Assembly: GCF_019402645.1 (NCBI RefSeq)
Contig: NZ_VKKS01000001.1
Span: 619,450-683,449, forward strand
Reading direction: 5' to 3'
Source: Morganella morganii
GTDB lineage: Bacteria; Pseudomonadota; Gammaproteobacteria; Enterobacterales; Enterobacteriaceae
Length of the DNA: 64,000 nucleotides
The notes below the pieces were generated by a model that ran no database searches, was not told the origin of the DNA, and saw nothing but the letters and a program-made list of their open reading frames with translations. The translations under genes and the position numbers were made by a program. Below are positions 36,639-46,349 of this stretch, piece by piece (position 1 is the first letter of the stretch; every line of letters begins with the position of its first letter).

Positions 36639-37285
36639 CAGAAATGATAACTGAACAGCAGGGCCCGGGTCAGTTTTTCCCAGCCGCCGACGATGACAAA
36701 TAACAGTAATTTTAACGGCAGAGAAAGTGTCATAGGTGATACCATCATCATCCCCATCGCCAGTAATATATTAGACACAATAAAATCAATAGCCAGGAAA
36801 GGTAAATAGAGCAAAAAACCAATTTTAAATGCGCTGATTAACTCACTGAGTGTGAATGAAGGCAACAGAATATAGAGCGGCGGATTATCCTGTGACGGAT
36901 GATATCTCTCCGGCCAGATTGTCTTAACGGTTTGCTGAAAAAACTGCCGGGTTTCCGGGGCAGTATTATTGATTAAAAAGCGGCTGTATATTTTTCCTGC
37001 CTGCGTGACGGCTCCGGCCAGATAAACAGGGTCAGCAGAGAGTTTACCGGTATCAATGGAATCCCTGATATCGAATAACGTCGGCCCCATCACAAACAAT
37101 GTCAGGATCAGAGCAAATGAATGCATCGTGAGGTTTGAGGGAATTTGCTGCACACCCATTGCATTACGGAGCAGTGACAGCACAATACCTATTTTTATAA
37201 AGGCGGTGCCTGTCACAATAATAACCGGTATGACGGACAAAAATGCCAGAAGGACGATTAATGATACCGGCTCGGAGATAGTCAT
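36638..37285 (-). CDS. sctR: type III secretion export gate protein SctR
   Basis: The 215-residue FliP/YscR family protein has TAFIKIGIVLSLLRNAMGVQQIPSN near the N-terminus and the C-terminal helices ILLAMGMMMVSPMTLSLPLKLLLF. It overlaps sctQ by four bases (ATGA). Confidence 0.96.
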   Translation of the reverse strand: MTISEPVSLIVLLAFLSVIPVIIVTGTAFIKIGIVLSLLRNAMGVQQIPSNLTMHSFALILTLFVMGPTLFDIRDSIDTGKLSADPVYLAGAVTQAGKIYSRFLINNTAPETRQFFQQTVKTIWPERYHPSQDNPPLYILLPSFTLSELISAFKIGFLLYLPFLAIDFIVSNILLAMGMMMVSPMTLSLPLKLLLFVIVGGWEKLTRALLFSYHF

Positions 37286-38190
37286 GATTTGGTACTGACA
37301 TTTTCTGCTGGTGTGACAAACCCTTTAATCTGAACAGCAAGGCGCTGATGAAAAGAGACGAGTATACCGTCTGCAATATATTCGCCATCGCAAAAGACAC
37401 GAATATAATGCTCTGAGTTATCTGTTAATTCAATAAGTGAATCCGGTTTCAGTCCGGCAAGTTTGTCCAGATTTATTTCTGTATCGGCCAGCCCGAAGCT
37501 GAGTGTACTTTTCAGCGGAGATAATAGTATTTTACGCCGGGAGATTGATGTCATTTTTCGGATCTTCACCTTATTTGAAAATAATGTACCTGTTGCGACA
37601 GGATAGTGCCGGTAATAAACCGATACCGGAATATTACTGTCCGGCAGCGGGCTGACAATCAGGTCATCAATACATAATGACAGTATCTCACAGGCCGGAA
37701 GACAAAAATCAGCGGAGGAAATACGGACTTTAAGGGGTATTTCCGGTATTGATGGCGGAATTAATTTAAGGTGTGAATGAATCAGATTTATATCAGAAAA
37801 AATAAAGATACTACCGGAAAAAATGGCAGTGTAACCCGTGATGGTTTTTTCTTCTTTTATTATTTTCCGGGCAGTTAATCCGGCTGAAAATTTATCCAGC
37901 CATGCTGAAATAAGCGCCATCAGTATATTATCCGGTAATAAACGGATCTCTGTTCCTGACAGCGGGTTTTGCAGTAAAACAGCCAGGTCATCACAGGTGC
38001 AGTAAATAAACCCGTGCCATTCTTCCCTGCTGACAGCCAGGGTCAGTGTGGTTGTGTGCGTCTGGTAACTGATTTCTGCACGTTGTGTGCCGAAGGTATA
38101 GTGTGTCTGATAACGCTGACGCAGCAGGATACCGGTCATCTCCTGTTCTGTGAGTATGACAACCGGATTTCCTGTTTCACCTGAAGCCAT
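37282..38190 (-). CDS. sctQ: type III secretion C-ring/pod protein SctQ
   Basis: The 302-residue protein has a variable N-terminal part and a C-terminal SPOA domain (about residues 225-295) with STLSFGLADTEINLDKLAGLKPDSLIELT. SctQ forms the cytoplasmic pods that sort substrates. Many systems also make a short C-terminal form from an internal start; a Met-Thr at MTSISRR (about residue 214) could serve, but no clear site is seen. Confidence 0.88.
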   Translation of the reverse strand: MASGETGNPVVILTEQEMTGILLRQRYQTHYTFGTQRAEISYQTHTTTLTLAVSREEWHGFIYCTCDDLAVLLQNPLSGTEIRLLPDNILMALISAWLDKFSAGLTARKIIKEEKTITGYTAIFSGSIFIFSDINLIHSHLKLIPPSIPEIPLKVRISSADFCLPACEILSLCIDDLIVSPLPDSNIPVSVYYRHYPVATGTLFSNKVKIRKMTSISRRKILLSPLKSTLSFGLADTEINLDKLAGLKPDSLIELTDNSEHYIRVFCDGEYIADGILVSFHQRLAVQIKGFVTPAENVSTKS

Positions 38191-38922
38191 TTATTTGCGC
38201 CTCGCGGCAGAATCTGACCCGGTGAGTGATAGTGTGACTGCCTGAGGAATTTTTTGTGTAAGCCGCTCCTGCAACTGCGGCAGACAGGATTGTAAAAATG
38301 CCAGGCCTCCCGGCGGACAACAGATCTGTATATGTATACCCTCCGCCCGGTGGTGAATAGTAAAGCGGATCTCTCCCAGTGCCGGAAAGGTGGCGCGGCA
38401 GGTCGTCAGTGTTTCGGTTTGCCGGGAAATATGTGTGATGCGGGTAACCAGGGTATCTGTGATGCGGGTAATGATATCGGTCTGCCGGATCTCAAGATGA
38501 GCGGTCATTTTTTCTGTACCGGTGCGCGGTATATTCTCTGCGGGAATATCTGCCGGTACATCAGTTGCTGTAATTTTGCTGTTATTGTTTTTTTCCGGTA
38601 TGTGATTCCGGATAAACAGCAGATTATGTGTTTGCGGCCGCTCTTCTCTGCCCGGAAGAAAACCGGGTATGGACTCTGTGTTTTTGGGTTGTGAAAATGG
38701 TTGCGCCGGTACTAAAAACGCAGGAAGTTGTGGCAATACAGGATGCGGATTTACTGACAGTTTTCCGGATTCTGTCTGCGGCTTTCCGTGCCGGAGGACG
38801 GATAAAAACTGTCGGACCTCTGACGTGGTGGCAGCGGCGGGCGAAGGACATGATATGACCGGCCGCGCTGCTGCCGGCGGTTGCAGACGGATGAATACGG
38901 GAAACGGAAAAAGGCGGGCCAT
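38191..38922 (-). CDS. sctP: type III secretion needle-length regulator SctP
   Basis: The 243-residue protein has a proline-rich, low-complexity N-terminal part and a C-terminal T3S4/YscP-type domain (about residues 140-235: ATFPALGEIRFTIHHRAEG and LAFLQSCLPQLQERL). It measures needle length and triggers the substrate switch through SctU. It is short compared with YscP (515), which would predict a short needle by the ruler model. Confidence 0.8.
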   Translation of the reverse strand: MARLFPFPVFIRLQPPAAARPVISCPSPAAATTSEVRQFLSVLRHGKPQTESGKLSVNPHPVLPQLPAFLVPAQPFSQPKNTESIPGFLPGREERPQTHNLLFIRNHIPEKNNNSKITATDVPADIPAENIPRTGTEKMTAHLEIRQTDIITRITDTLVTRITHISRQTETLTTCRATFPALGEIRFTIHHRAEGIHIQICCPPGGLAFLQSCLPQLQERLTQKIPQAVTLSLTGSDSAARRK

Positions 38923-39314
38923 CAGAATACATTCCGGCTGATAAGCTGTTGTTTCAGTGTCAATCGCTGTAAACGCTGCTGCTGCTTATACAGACGGGCC
39001 TGCACTGCATCTCTGGTCTGAGCATGACGGAGAAGGGCATCTTCAGCCAGCCCGGTTCCGGCAATCATGTCAGCAAAATGCTGCCTCAGGGTATCCAGCC
39101 TGGTGGCCGTTGTGACTGCTGAGAGACAGAAATCCGCTGAGAATGCTGCCCGGGCCTTCAGCAGAGCAGCTTTCTGCTGCTCCAGCTCCGCCTGCCGGTG
39201 GTTCAGTTGCCGGAGTGTTTTGCGTGTCTCAGCCAATTGCTGTTCAGCCAGTGCCGACTGATGCCGGTAGTAGCGCAGAATACGCGCCTGTTTACTGTTA
39301 ATTTCACCGGTCAT
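38922..39314 (-). CDS. sctO: type III secretion central stalk protein SctO
   Basis: The 130-residue protein is almost wholly coiled coil ([26 protein letters not shown]), like FliJ/YscO, which sits in the SctN hexamer and touches SctV. It overlaps sctN by 11 bases and sctP by one base. Confidence 0.88.
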   Translation of the reverse strand: MTGEINSKQARILRYYRHQSALAEQQLAETRKTLRQLNHRQAELEQQKAALLKARAAFSADFCLSAVTTATRLDTLRQHFADMIAGTGLAEDALLRHAQTRDAVQARLYKQQQRLQRLTLKQQLISRNVF

Positions 39315-40629
39315 AATACAACTCCGTTATTTCGCGGCAGGTTTGGGCATAGTCCTGAGATTCGTCAGTACCCTGTTTCAGCCATTGCATAATACGGCGG
39401 TATTTCCGGATCACCTCGTCGTTCTCCGGGTTCTTTCCTGGTTCATATTCACCAAGCTGAATCAGAAATTCCAGTTCATCATATTGTGCGAGCACTGTCT
39501 TTACAGCGGCGGCCGCTTTTTTCTGACTTTCCGGGATTATCCTGTTCATGACCCGGCTTGCGGATTTCAGGACATCAATAGCCGGATAATGCTGCATTTC
39601 CGCCAGTTTGCGGGTCAGAATAATGTGTCCGTCGAGGATTGACCGGGTTTCATCGGCAACCGGCTCATTCAGGTCATCACCTTCGACCAGAACAGTATAA
39701 AGCGCGGTGATAGAGCCGTTTTCTGATTGTCCGGCTCTTTCCATCAGTACCGGTAACCCGGCGAAGACGGAAGGCGGGTATCCCTGACGTGCCGGAGGTT
39801 CTCCTGCGGCTAATCCGATTTCACGCTGTGCGCGGGCATACCGGGTGACGGAATCCATCAGCAGCAGAACCCGTTTTCCCCGGTCACGGAAATATTCGGC
39901 AATCCGTGTGGCTGTGAAACCGGCTTTAGCCCGTTCAATAGCCGGCCTGTCCGAAGTGGAGACAACCAATACCGCCTTTTTCAGCCCTTCTTCCCCCAGG
40001 TCATGCTTAATAAACTCATTCAGCTCCCGGCCCCGCTCACCGATCAGCGCCAGCACACAAATATCCGCTTCTGTATTGCGGATAATGGCCGCAAGCAGTG
40101 TGCTTTTCCCTCCGCCGGCTGCGGCAAAAATTCCCATGCGCTGGCCTTCCCCGCAGGTCAGCAGGCCATCAACAGCACGGATACCCAGAGATATCGGGGT
40201 GGTGATCATTTTTCTGTTCAGCGCGGGCGGCGGATCGTTGTTCAACTGCCCGCAGGAGACATCCTGTGCAGATGAAACCGGTGTCAGCGGCTCCCCCAGC
40301 CCGTTAAAAATGTGCCCGGTCATTGCAGGCCACAGCGCGATTTTCAGGGGGGCGCCGGTGGTGATAACGGCGGTATTCGCTGAAATTCCCGTCAGTTCCC
40401 CGTAAGGTGCCAGCAAAGCATCCCGGCCGTCCAGCCCGGCAACTTCCGCTTTCAGCCGCTTTCCGGGGGTCAGCAGCAGGCATATATCACCGATTTTCAC
40501 GTGACTGACCGATGCCCGGATCAGTGTGCCGGTGACACTGAGTACCCTGCCGTGCGGGGTGAAAAATGTTCTGTCTGTTATCGCCTGTTGTCGTTTTCTG
40601 AGGCGGGAACGTAGTGCGGTAATGGTCAT
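39304..40629 (-). CDS. sctN: type III secretion ATPase SctN
   Basis: The 441-residue F1-beta/FliI-like ATPase has Walker A AAGGGKST at residues 170-177 (Lys175), Walker [10 protein letters not shown], and the [18 protein letters not shown] loop. It unfolds substrate and strips chaperones at the export gate. AGGAG lies shortly before ATG 40629. It is the first gene of the minus-strand operon, divergent from sctX, with a candidate ExsA site 44 bases upstream. Confidence 0.97.
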   Translation of the reverse strand: MTITALRSRLRKRQQAITDRTFFTPHGRVLSVTGTLIRASVSHVKIGDICLLLTPGKRLKAEVAGLDGRDALLAPYGELTGISANTAVITTGAPLKIALWPAMTGHIFNGLGEPLTPVSSAQDVSCGQLNNDPPPALNRKMITTPISLGIRAVDGLLTCGEGQRMGIFAAAGGGKSTLLAAIIRNTEADICVLALIGERGRELNEFIKHDLGEEGLKKAVLVVSTSDRPAIERAKAGFTATRIAEYFRDRGKRVLLLMDSVTRYARAQREIGLAAGEPPARQGYPPSVFAGLPVLMERAGQSENGSITALYTVLVEGDDLNEPVADETRSILDGHIILTRKLAEMQHYPAIDVLKSASRVMNRIIPESQKKAAAAVKTVLAQYDELEFLIQLGEYEPGKNPENDEVIRKYRRIMQWLKQGTDESQDYAQTCREITELYYDR

Positions 40630-40672
40630 AAAAACTCCTCTGTACCAGTCTGACTGAAATATGCCGGTTGTG

Positions 40673-40697
40673 ATGTCAGGGACGGAGGTTTTTTTAC
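40673..40697 (-). promoter_or_regulatory. candidate ExsA-binding site upstream of sctN
   Basis: On the minus strand the 25-mer ends CCCTGACAT, with an A-rich block 11 bases before. Compared with the ExsA consensus A-rich/GnC/TGnnA as I recall it, the TGACAT half is perfect, C13 and the A tract fit, and G11 is replaced by C. It lies 44 bases before the sctN start. Confidence 0.5.
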
Positions 40698-40715
40698 TGA
40701 AAGCAGCAGATGAAA

Positions 40716-40740
40716 TATAAAAATAAACGGATACTGTTAT
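40716..40740 (+). promoter_or_regulatory. weaker candidate ExsA-binding site upstream of sctX
   Basis: The A-rich stretch AAAAATAAA is followed by C and then CTGTTAT in the spacing of an ExsA site, with several mismatches including the GnC core. It lies 49 bases before ATG 40789. Confidence 0.3.
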
Positions 40741-40788
40741 CAGGATATTCCGGCCGGCAGGCCGTTATTATTACCGGAGAGGTGACAG

Positions 40789-41160
40789 ATGATTAATGGT
40801 ATTCCTGCCTATGGTGCGGTTCTTCCGGAAGGACATCCGCAGGAAATGTCAGCCGGAATGACACCGGCGGCGGTAAAAACGGCAATACAGGCGGAATACA
40901 GTGATTATTTTCTGCCTGAACTGACGGCACTGTATAAGCATAAAAATGACCGTGAACAGTTATATTTTTCCGCACAGCCGGTTATTGATCCGCAGTTATC
41001 CGGTCAGCCGGTATTATTTTGTGAGTTGCTGAGTGATATCTGTTTATTAACAAAATCTGATCCGGATCCTGATATCTCTGCTGCTTTTCCGATCTTAAGC
41101 TCATTGCTCGAAAATATGTTACTACTGATGTCTCATAAAAAACTGATGATAAAAGCATAA
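40789..41160 (+). CDS. sctX: putative SctX (YscX-like) early secretion factor
   Basis: The 123-residue protein precedes a YscY-like TPR gene and sctV, the fixed X-Y-V order of Ysc/Psc systems. It shares the YscX layout: LPEGHP in the first third, LPELTALYKHKNDREQLYF, and a leucine-rich C-terminal helix (FPILSSLLENMLLLMSHKK). YscX is exported and essential for secretion and binds YscY. Direct similarity is modest; order and size support it. GGAG precedes ATG 40789. Confidence 0.65.
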   Translation: MINGIPAYGAVLPEGHPQEMSAGMTPAAVKTAIQAEYSDYFLPELTALYKHKNDREQLYFSAQPVIDPQLSGQPVLFCELLSDICLLTKSDPDPDISAAFPILSSLLENMLLLMSHKKLMIKA

Positions 41161-41164
41161 TATT

Positions 41165-41491
41165 ATGAATCAATTACAAATTGAAGTATTATTCCAGCAA
41201 TCCTGGCTGCAGTTTCAGTATGGTTTTTTTAATAACAGTATTACGCTGCTCCGTACTTTACTTATATATAAACCGGAACATATCCGTGCCCGCAGAGCAT
41301 TAATCCTCGCATTAATTGAGCATAAACAGGGACAGGAGGCATTATTTCAGTGTGCACTGCTGCACTATGCCGGATATCGCGATGCTGATTTACTGTTGTG
41401 TGAAACACTGGCATTTCAGCAGGAAGGATTATATGAGGAAGCCCTGGAAAGCTATCAATGCTATCTGCTGAACAAGGCAAGCTGTGGCTGA
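41165..41491 (+). CDS. sctY: putative SctY (YscY-like TPR chaperone of SctX)
   Basis: The 108-residue protein is a TPR solenoid ([39 protein letters not shown] and [10 protein letters not shown]), the size and fold of YscY, which binds YscX and the SctV cytoplasmic domain. It starts four bases after sctX and overlaps sctV by eight bases. Confidence 0.72.
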   Translation: MNQLQIEVLFQQSWLQFQYGFFNNSITLLRTLLIYKPEHIRARRALILALIEHKQGQEALFQCALLHYAGYRDADLLLCETLAFQQEGLYEEALESYQCYLLNKASCG

Positions 41492-43643
41492 CACCAAATC
41501 ACTGTTTCTCCGTATCGCCGGCCGGCAGGATATATTTCTCGCATTGTTATTGCTGGCCGTTATTCTGATGATGATCCTGCCGCTTCCGGATTTTATTCTG
41601 GATGCACTGATCGCCGTTAATATGATGATATCACTCACGTTGCTGATGATGTCGGTATATATCCGTTCTCCTCTCCAGTTTTCTGCTTTCCCCGTTGTAC
41701 TGCTGGTGACAACCCTTTTCCGGCTGGCACTGGCCGTCAGTACCACCCGGATGATTCTGCTGGAAGCGGATGCCGGACAAATTGTGGCCACCTTCGGGGA
41801 ATTTGTTGTCGGCGGTAATTTGGTCGTGGGTATTGTTATCTTCCTGATTATTACCGTTGTGCAGTTTCTGGTCATTACTAAAGGTGCGGAGCGTGTGGCA
41901 GAGGTCAGTGCCCGGTTTTCCCTGGATGCTATGCCCGGTAAGCAGATGAGTATTGACGGCGATATGCGGGCGGGGGTCATCGATATGGAGGAAGCCCGCG
42001 AGCGGCGGCAAAAGGTGGAGAAAGAGAGTCAGATGTTCGGCTCTATGGATGGCGCGATGAAATTCATCAAAGGTGATGCTATCGCCGGGCTGGTGATTAT
42101 CTGTGTCAATATTCTCGGCGGATTGGCTATCGGTACCGTGCAAAAAGGAATGACTGCCGCCGATGCATTACAGCTTTACAGCATCCTGACCGTCGGGGAT
42201 GGTATGGTTTCGCAGATCCCCGCATTGCTGATTGCAGTGACATCCGGGATTATTGTCACCCGGGTTTCTTCAGAAGATGCCCGTGACCTCGGCAATGATA
42301 TCGGGCAGCAGATCACCGGACAACCGCAGGCATTGCAGGTCGGCGGTTTTCTGCTGTTACTGTTCGGGTTTGTCCCGGGATTTCCGGCATTTACCTTTAT
42401 GGTTCTGGCGCTGATCTTAAGCGGCGGGGGATATCTGCTGAAACGGCGGGCACAGAATCAGAACAAACCCCGCGAACAGTCTCTGAGTGCTGCCGTGGCG
42501 GATGGTGCAGGGGCTCCGGTACTCCGCTCTGCTGACCGGACAGGAAAAACGGACGGCAGCAATGAGATTCTGGCTGAGCCGGAAACTTTCGCACTGACGG
42601 TTCCCCTGATGATGGAGTTCAGCACCTCACTGTATACAGGATTGTATGCGGATGATTTTAATCAGGCACTGATTCAGCTGCGGCGCAGTCTTTATCTTTC
42701 TCTGGGGGTGCCGTTTCCCGGGGTGTATCTGCATTTTACCGATAATCTCCCGGCAGATACTTACCGTATTTTATTGCAGGAAGTACCGGTCGGAGAGGGG
42801 ATTTTACCCGACAAACAGCGGCTGATCCGGGGGGAGGAAAAACAGCTGACCATGCTCGGCATTCAGTATGAAAAAAAGGACATCTGGTTTGACGGCACTC
42901 CCGTTTACCGGGTAACACTGCGGGAATCAGAGCGGGCGGAAAAAGCCGGCCTGTATTGTTTGTCTCCGATGGAGATTATTAAAGCCCATCTGGCTTTTAT
43001 TTTACAAAAATATGCGGCAGATTTTATTGGTATTCAGGAAACCCGTTATTTACTCGGGCAGATGGAAGGCAGCTTCAGTGAACTGGTCCGGGAGGTTCAG
43101 CGTGTTGTGCCGCTTTATAAAATTACGGATGTTCTGCAACGGCTGGTCGGGGAGGATATTTCCATCCGCAACATGCGGACTATTCTGGAAGCGCTGACAG
43201 AGTGGGGGCAAAATGAAAAAGATATCGTCATGCTGACAGAATATGTCAGGGGGGAACTGAGCCGGTATATTTGTCATAAATACAGTAACGGAAATCATAT
43301 TTTACCGGCATTTTTATATGATCATGAACTGGAGGATGTGATACGCAATCATATCCGGCAGACAATTTCAGGAAGTTATCTGACTCTGCCGCCGGCAATG
43401 CATGAAAAGCTGATGGATGCCATGAAGGCGGTATTTGGTGATTTACAGAAAATGATGCACAGACCGGTTCTGATTGTATCACGGGATATCCGGCGTTATG
43501 TCCGGCGGTTTATCGAGCAGGACTTTCCGGCATTACCGGTTATTTCATATCAGGAGTTACTGCCGTCTATGAATATCCAGCCGCTCGGCCGGGTTAAAAT
43601 AGATGAATTAACAAACACACAGATTGATAATGATATAATATAA
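41484..43643 (+). CDS. sctV: type III secretion major export gate protein SctV
   Basis: The 719-residue protein has about seven to eight membrane helices in residues 15-330, including the FHIPEP-type loop with [28 protein letters not shown], and a C-terminal cytoplasmic domain that forms the nonameric ring. The length matches LcrD/PcrD. It follows X and Y and is followed by the tip/translocator genes on the same strand. Confidence 0.97.
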   Translation: MADTKSLFLRIAGRQDIFLALLLLAVILMMILPLPDFILDALIAVNMMISLTLLMMSVYIRSPLQFSAFPVVLLVTTLFRLALAVSTTRMILLEADAGQIVATFGEFVVGGNLVVGIVIFLIITVVQFLVITKGAERVAEVSARFSLDAMPGKQMSIDGDMRAGVIDMEEARERRQKVEKESQMFGSMDGAMKFIKGDAIAGLVIICVNILGGLAIGTVQKGMTAADALQLYSILTVGDGMVSQIPALLIAVTSGIIVTRVSSEDARDLGNDIGQQITGQPQALQVGGFLLLLFGFVPGFPAFTFMVLALILSGGGYLLKRRAQNQNKPREQSLSAAVADGAGAPVLRSADRTGKTDGSNEILAEPETFALTVPLMMEFSTSLYTGLYADDFNQALIQLRRSLYLSLGVPFPGVYLHFTDNLPADTYRILLQEVPVGEGILPDKQRLIRGEEKQLTMLGIQYEKKDIWFDGTPVYRVTLRESERAEKAGLYCLSPMEIIKAHLAFILQKYAADFIGIQETRYLLGQMEGSFSELVREVQRVVPLYKITDVLQRLVGEDISIRNMRTILEALTEWGQNEKDIVMLTEYVRGELSRYICHKYSNGNHILPAFLYDHELEDVIRNHIRQTISGSYLTLPPAMHEKLMDAMKAVFGDLQKMMHRPVLIVSRDIRRYVRRFIEQDFPALPVISYQELLPSMNIQPLGRVKIDELTNTQIDNDII

Positions 43644-43669
43644 GGGGTTTTTTCTCTATTATTCTCAGC

Positions 43670-43837
43670 ATGGAAACTGAAAAAGTAATAAAAAAGACAC
43701 TGAATGATTGTATTTCTATTATCAGAGAATATGAATGTTATCTCGAGCAATATAATCGTGTTTTAGTGAGGATGAATATCCCTTCTGAAATCATAAGATT
43801 ATATCTTAATAATATTATGCCGGATAAGATGAGGTGA
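43670..43837 (+). CDS. 55-residue LcrG/PcrG-like protein
   Basis: The small gene runs from ATG 43670 to TGA 43837, 26 bases after sctV and four bases before the LcrV-like gene. The sequence starts METEKVIKKTLND and continues with one helix and LVRMNIPSEIIRLYL. In LcrG the same order occurs: a helix followed by an M/IG-L/I-x-PEAV motif. LcrG/PcrG lies exactly here, before LcrV/PcrV, and binds the tip protein as a cytoplasmic chaperone and secretion brake. At 55 residues it is much shorter than LcrG (95) and lacks the C-terminal part. Position strong, similarity weak. Confidence 0.55.
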   Translation: METEKVIKKTLNDCISIIREYECYLEQYNRVLVRMNIPSEIIRLYLNNIMPDKMR

Positions 43838-43841
43838 AGTA

Positions 43842-44726
43842 ATGGATGGTATCAGCAGTATTAATCAGCGGAATATTTCTCAGGCAGATCACAGTAAGAA
43901 CGCCCACATTGATAACTACCGGATAGTATCAGATATACTGAATAAATATAATCTTCGTTTAAATGATGAGGAATTTAACCGTTTTTCACCGGACGTGGTT
44001 ATTCAGGCATTCTGCCGGAGAAACAGTGTTGTTATTAATAGTGACAAATTAGATGAGAATATCCGCAGTCTCTGCGCTGTCACGAACGGCACTATTGACC
44101 TGAAATCGCTTCTGATGATCATCAGTTCCGGTAATCGGTATAATGATATCGTCGGCGATATTTTTTCCGGTATGAATAACAGTGTTGAAAGCACACGGGA
44201 AGCCCGGGATAAAATTAAGGATGAATTGCGTGAACTGGCCATTGAGCTGAAAATATTCAGCATTATCCAGTCCCTGCTGAATAAAGTGCTTTCATCATCA
44301 AATCAGGAAATCAGTATTGACGGAAACGGACAGAATTTACTGGATCCTTCACTGTACGGAATGACGGAAGCTGAATTTAACGGACCTCCGCCGTCAAAAG
44401 AAAAAATGTTTCTTGATAAAATCCTGGGAAAAGAATCCGGAGCCGGTGATTTTTTATCAATTAAAGATTTTCTGGAAAGTGATAAAAAATCAGCGCCGGC
44501 TATGAGTGGTCTGGAAAACAAATACTCCTATGATAAAAATAATAATAAATTAGGATATTTTGCCGGTATGGTCGGTGATGTTTCCCGGCCACTGAACGAT
44601 GCGGTTAATGAGAAAAGTACGCAACTTAATGAAATCAGTAATATTTATAATTCATCAATTGAAGCACTGACCCGGTTTGTTCAAAAGTTGGATACGCTAC
44701 TTCAGGATTTATCCGGTTCGATATAA
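43842..44726 (+). CDS. sctA: type III needle tip protein, LcrV/PcrV-like SctA
   Basis: The 294-residue protein matches LcrV/PcrV at the C-terminus: YDKNNNKLGYFAGMVGDVSRPLNDAV, STQLNEISNIYNSSIEALTRF and VQKLDTLLQDL form the long helix of the dumbbell handle. The first ~130 residues form the N-terminal domain. LcrV caps the needle and scaffolds the translocon. AGGTGA precedes ATG 43842. This assignment fixes the locus as Ysc/Psc type. Confidence 0.9.
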   Translation: MDGISSINQRNISQADHSKNAHIDNYRIVSDILNKYNLRLNDEEFNRFSPDVVIQAFCRRNSVVINSDKLDENIRSLCAVTNGTIDLKSLLMIISSGNRYNDIVGDIFSGMNNSVESTREARDKIKDELRELAIELKIFSIIQSLLNKVLSSSNQEISIDGNGQNLLDPSLYGMTEAEFNGPPPSKEKMFLDKILGKESGAGDFLSIKDFLESDKKSAPAMSGLENKYSYDKNNNKLGYFAGMVGDVSRPLNDAVNEKSTQLNEISNIYNSSIEALTRFVQKLDTLLQDLSGSI

Positions 44727-44741
44727 TTAAGGAAAGATAAC

Positions 44742-45236
44742 ATGGACGTTCATGATAATACCACCGTGGAAACGGAAATTAATAAATTTATTTCAGAGGG
44801 TGGTTCATTAGCAATGCTGAAAAACATCACGGAAGATGAGCTGGAAAAAATATACGCCGTTGCCTGTGATTTTTATGAGTCAGGGAAATACCGGGATGCT
44901 GAAAGTTTATTTCAGGTGCTGTGTATTCTCAATCATTATGATACCCGCTTTTTCCTGGCATTAGGTGCCACCCGTCAGCATCAGGAACATTATCATCAGG
45001 CACTGGAAACGTACAGTTATGCGTCGCTGATGTCTCCGTCGGATCCGCGTTTTCCGTTTCATGCGGGAGAATGTCTTCTCCATCTGAAAGAGTACAGTAC
45101 GGCAATACAGGCATTCGCCGGTGCGGAATTACTGGCGAAGACACATCCGGGTCATGACGCTCTGGTGAAAAAGGCCGGTGCGATGCTGGCAGCGGCGAAA
45201 GAACAGGCGGAGGCCGGAAATGCAGAATGTCACTGA
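44742..45236 (+). CDS. class II translocator chaperone, LcrH/SycD-like
   Basis: The 164-residue protein has three TPRs (YAVACDFYESGKYRDAESLFQVLC, FFLALGATRQHQEHYHQALETYSYA and PRFPFHAGECLLHLKEYSTAIQAF), typical of LcrH/PcrH/SicA chaperones that hold the two hydrophobic translocators. Its last codons overlap the YopB-like gene start. Confidence 0.92.
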   Translation: MDVHDNTTVETEINKFISEGGSLAMLKNITEDELEKIYAVACDFYESGKYRDAESLFQVLCILNHYDTRFFLALGATRQHQEHYHQALETYSYASLMSPSDPRFPFHAGECLLHLKEYSTAIQAFAGAELLAKTHPGHDALVKKAGAMLAAAKEQAEAGNAECH

Positions 45237-46299
45237 TCTTCCGGGTCTCAGGCCGGCACCGGCGAATGATTTTTCTGCGGTGACACGCCCCGGTTCTTTA
45301 CCGGTGCGGCAACCCGGGGTGACTCCCGCTGAACCTCAGCTTTTGCTGCCGCAGGAAGCGGAACACAAAATCAATAAAGATGTCATTCCCCTCATCAGAC
45401 CGGATGCCGCACTGCCGGGCAATACGGATAATATTCCGGATAACACAATACAGCGTGTGGCGGATAAGAATGCACAGCACAGCTGGCAGGCGCTGATTAC
45501 CAGCCGGGATACTATCGAAAAAGCGCTGGCGAAAGGCAACTTTGAAACAGAACTCGCATTGCTGCTGACACAGATAAAGTCAGATATGAAGGAAATGAAA
45601 GTCAGCCAGATCCGGCAGGCTCGGGAAGAAAATACACAAAAAATTGCGGAAAACCGGGAACAGCTTCTGGAAGCGGAAGCCAGATTTACAGAAGCAGAAC
45701 GCTCCCGTACAGCCAATAAAATATTCGGCTGGCTGAGTACAGCGGTGTCTGCCATCGCCGGAGCGGTTCTGATAGCAACCGGTGCGGGGGCACTGGCTGG
45801 CGCGATGATGATCGCCAGTGCTGTGACCAGTGTGGCGTCTCAGATTGTCAATGAAGCGGCGGAGGCCGGTCTGATTGATGATGAGACAATGAAATATCTG
45901 GGGCCTGCTATGGCGGGACTTCAGGTCGCGGCGGGGATTGCGACCTGTGTGGTTACCTTCGGCGGCAGTGCTGCCGGGGTTGTGGCACAGGAAGGGGCCA
46001 GAGCCGGAAGTCTGCTGGTGCAGACCGGGTTATCGGTTTCCGGTTCAGTACTGGATGCGGGAGCCGTGATATCCGGAACGGCGGCATCTGTTCTGTCAAA
46101 TATCGGTAATAAGCAGATTGCCGGTTCGCAGGAAACTCAGGGGCAGATGGTGTTGTTACAACAGACCATGACAAAGCTTCAGAATGAATTCAGCAAAATG
46201 ATTTCGCAATATCAGGATGCGATGGCGGAGTTATCCCGTTTCTCACAGGAAAAGGCGGATATCTCCCGGCAGGTCGCCGCAACGCATGCGGCAAAATAA
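45220..46299 (+). CDS. sctE: type III translocator, YopB/PopB-like SctE
   Basis: The start is ATG 45220, six bases after GGAGG; the frame opens earlier but inside the chaperone gene. The 359-residue protein has a coiled coil around residues 115-170 and two hydrophobic segments: IFGWLSTAVSAIAGAVLIATGAGALAGAMM and MAGLQVAAGIATCVVTFGGSAAG, with the small-residue-rich composition of YopB/PopB. It forms the pore in host membranes with the next gene product. Confidence 0.88.
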   Translation: MQNVTDLPGLRPAPANDFSAVTRPGSLPVRQPGVTPAEPQLLLPQEAEHKINKDVIPLIRPDAALPGNTDNIPDNTIQRVADKNAQHSWQALITSRDTIEKALAKGNFETELALLLTQIKSDMKEMKVSQIRQAREENTQKIAENREQLLEAEARFTEAERSRTANKIFGWLSTAVSAIAGAVLIATGAGALAGAMMIASAVTSVASQIVNEAAEAGLIDDETMKYLGPAMAGLQVAAGIATCVVTFGGSAAGVVAQEGARAGSLLVQTGLSVSGSVLDAGAVISGTAASVLSNIGNKQIAGSQETQGQMVLLQQTMTKLQNEFSKMISQYQDAMAELSRFSQEKADISRQVAATHAAK

Positions 46300-46349
46300 G
46301 TAATAAAAATCAATAAGTTAATTATTTAAATATGGAAAGGATATTAATC

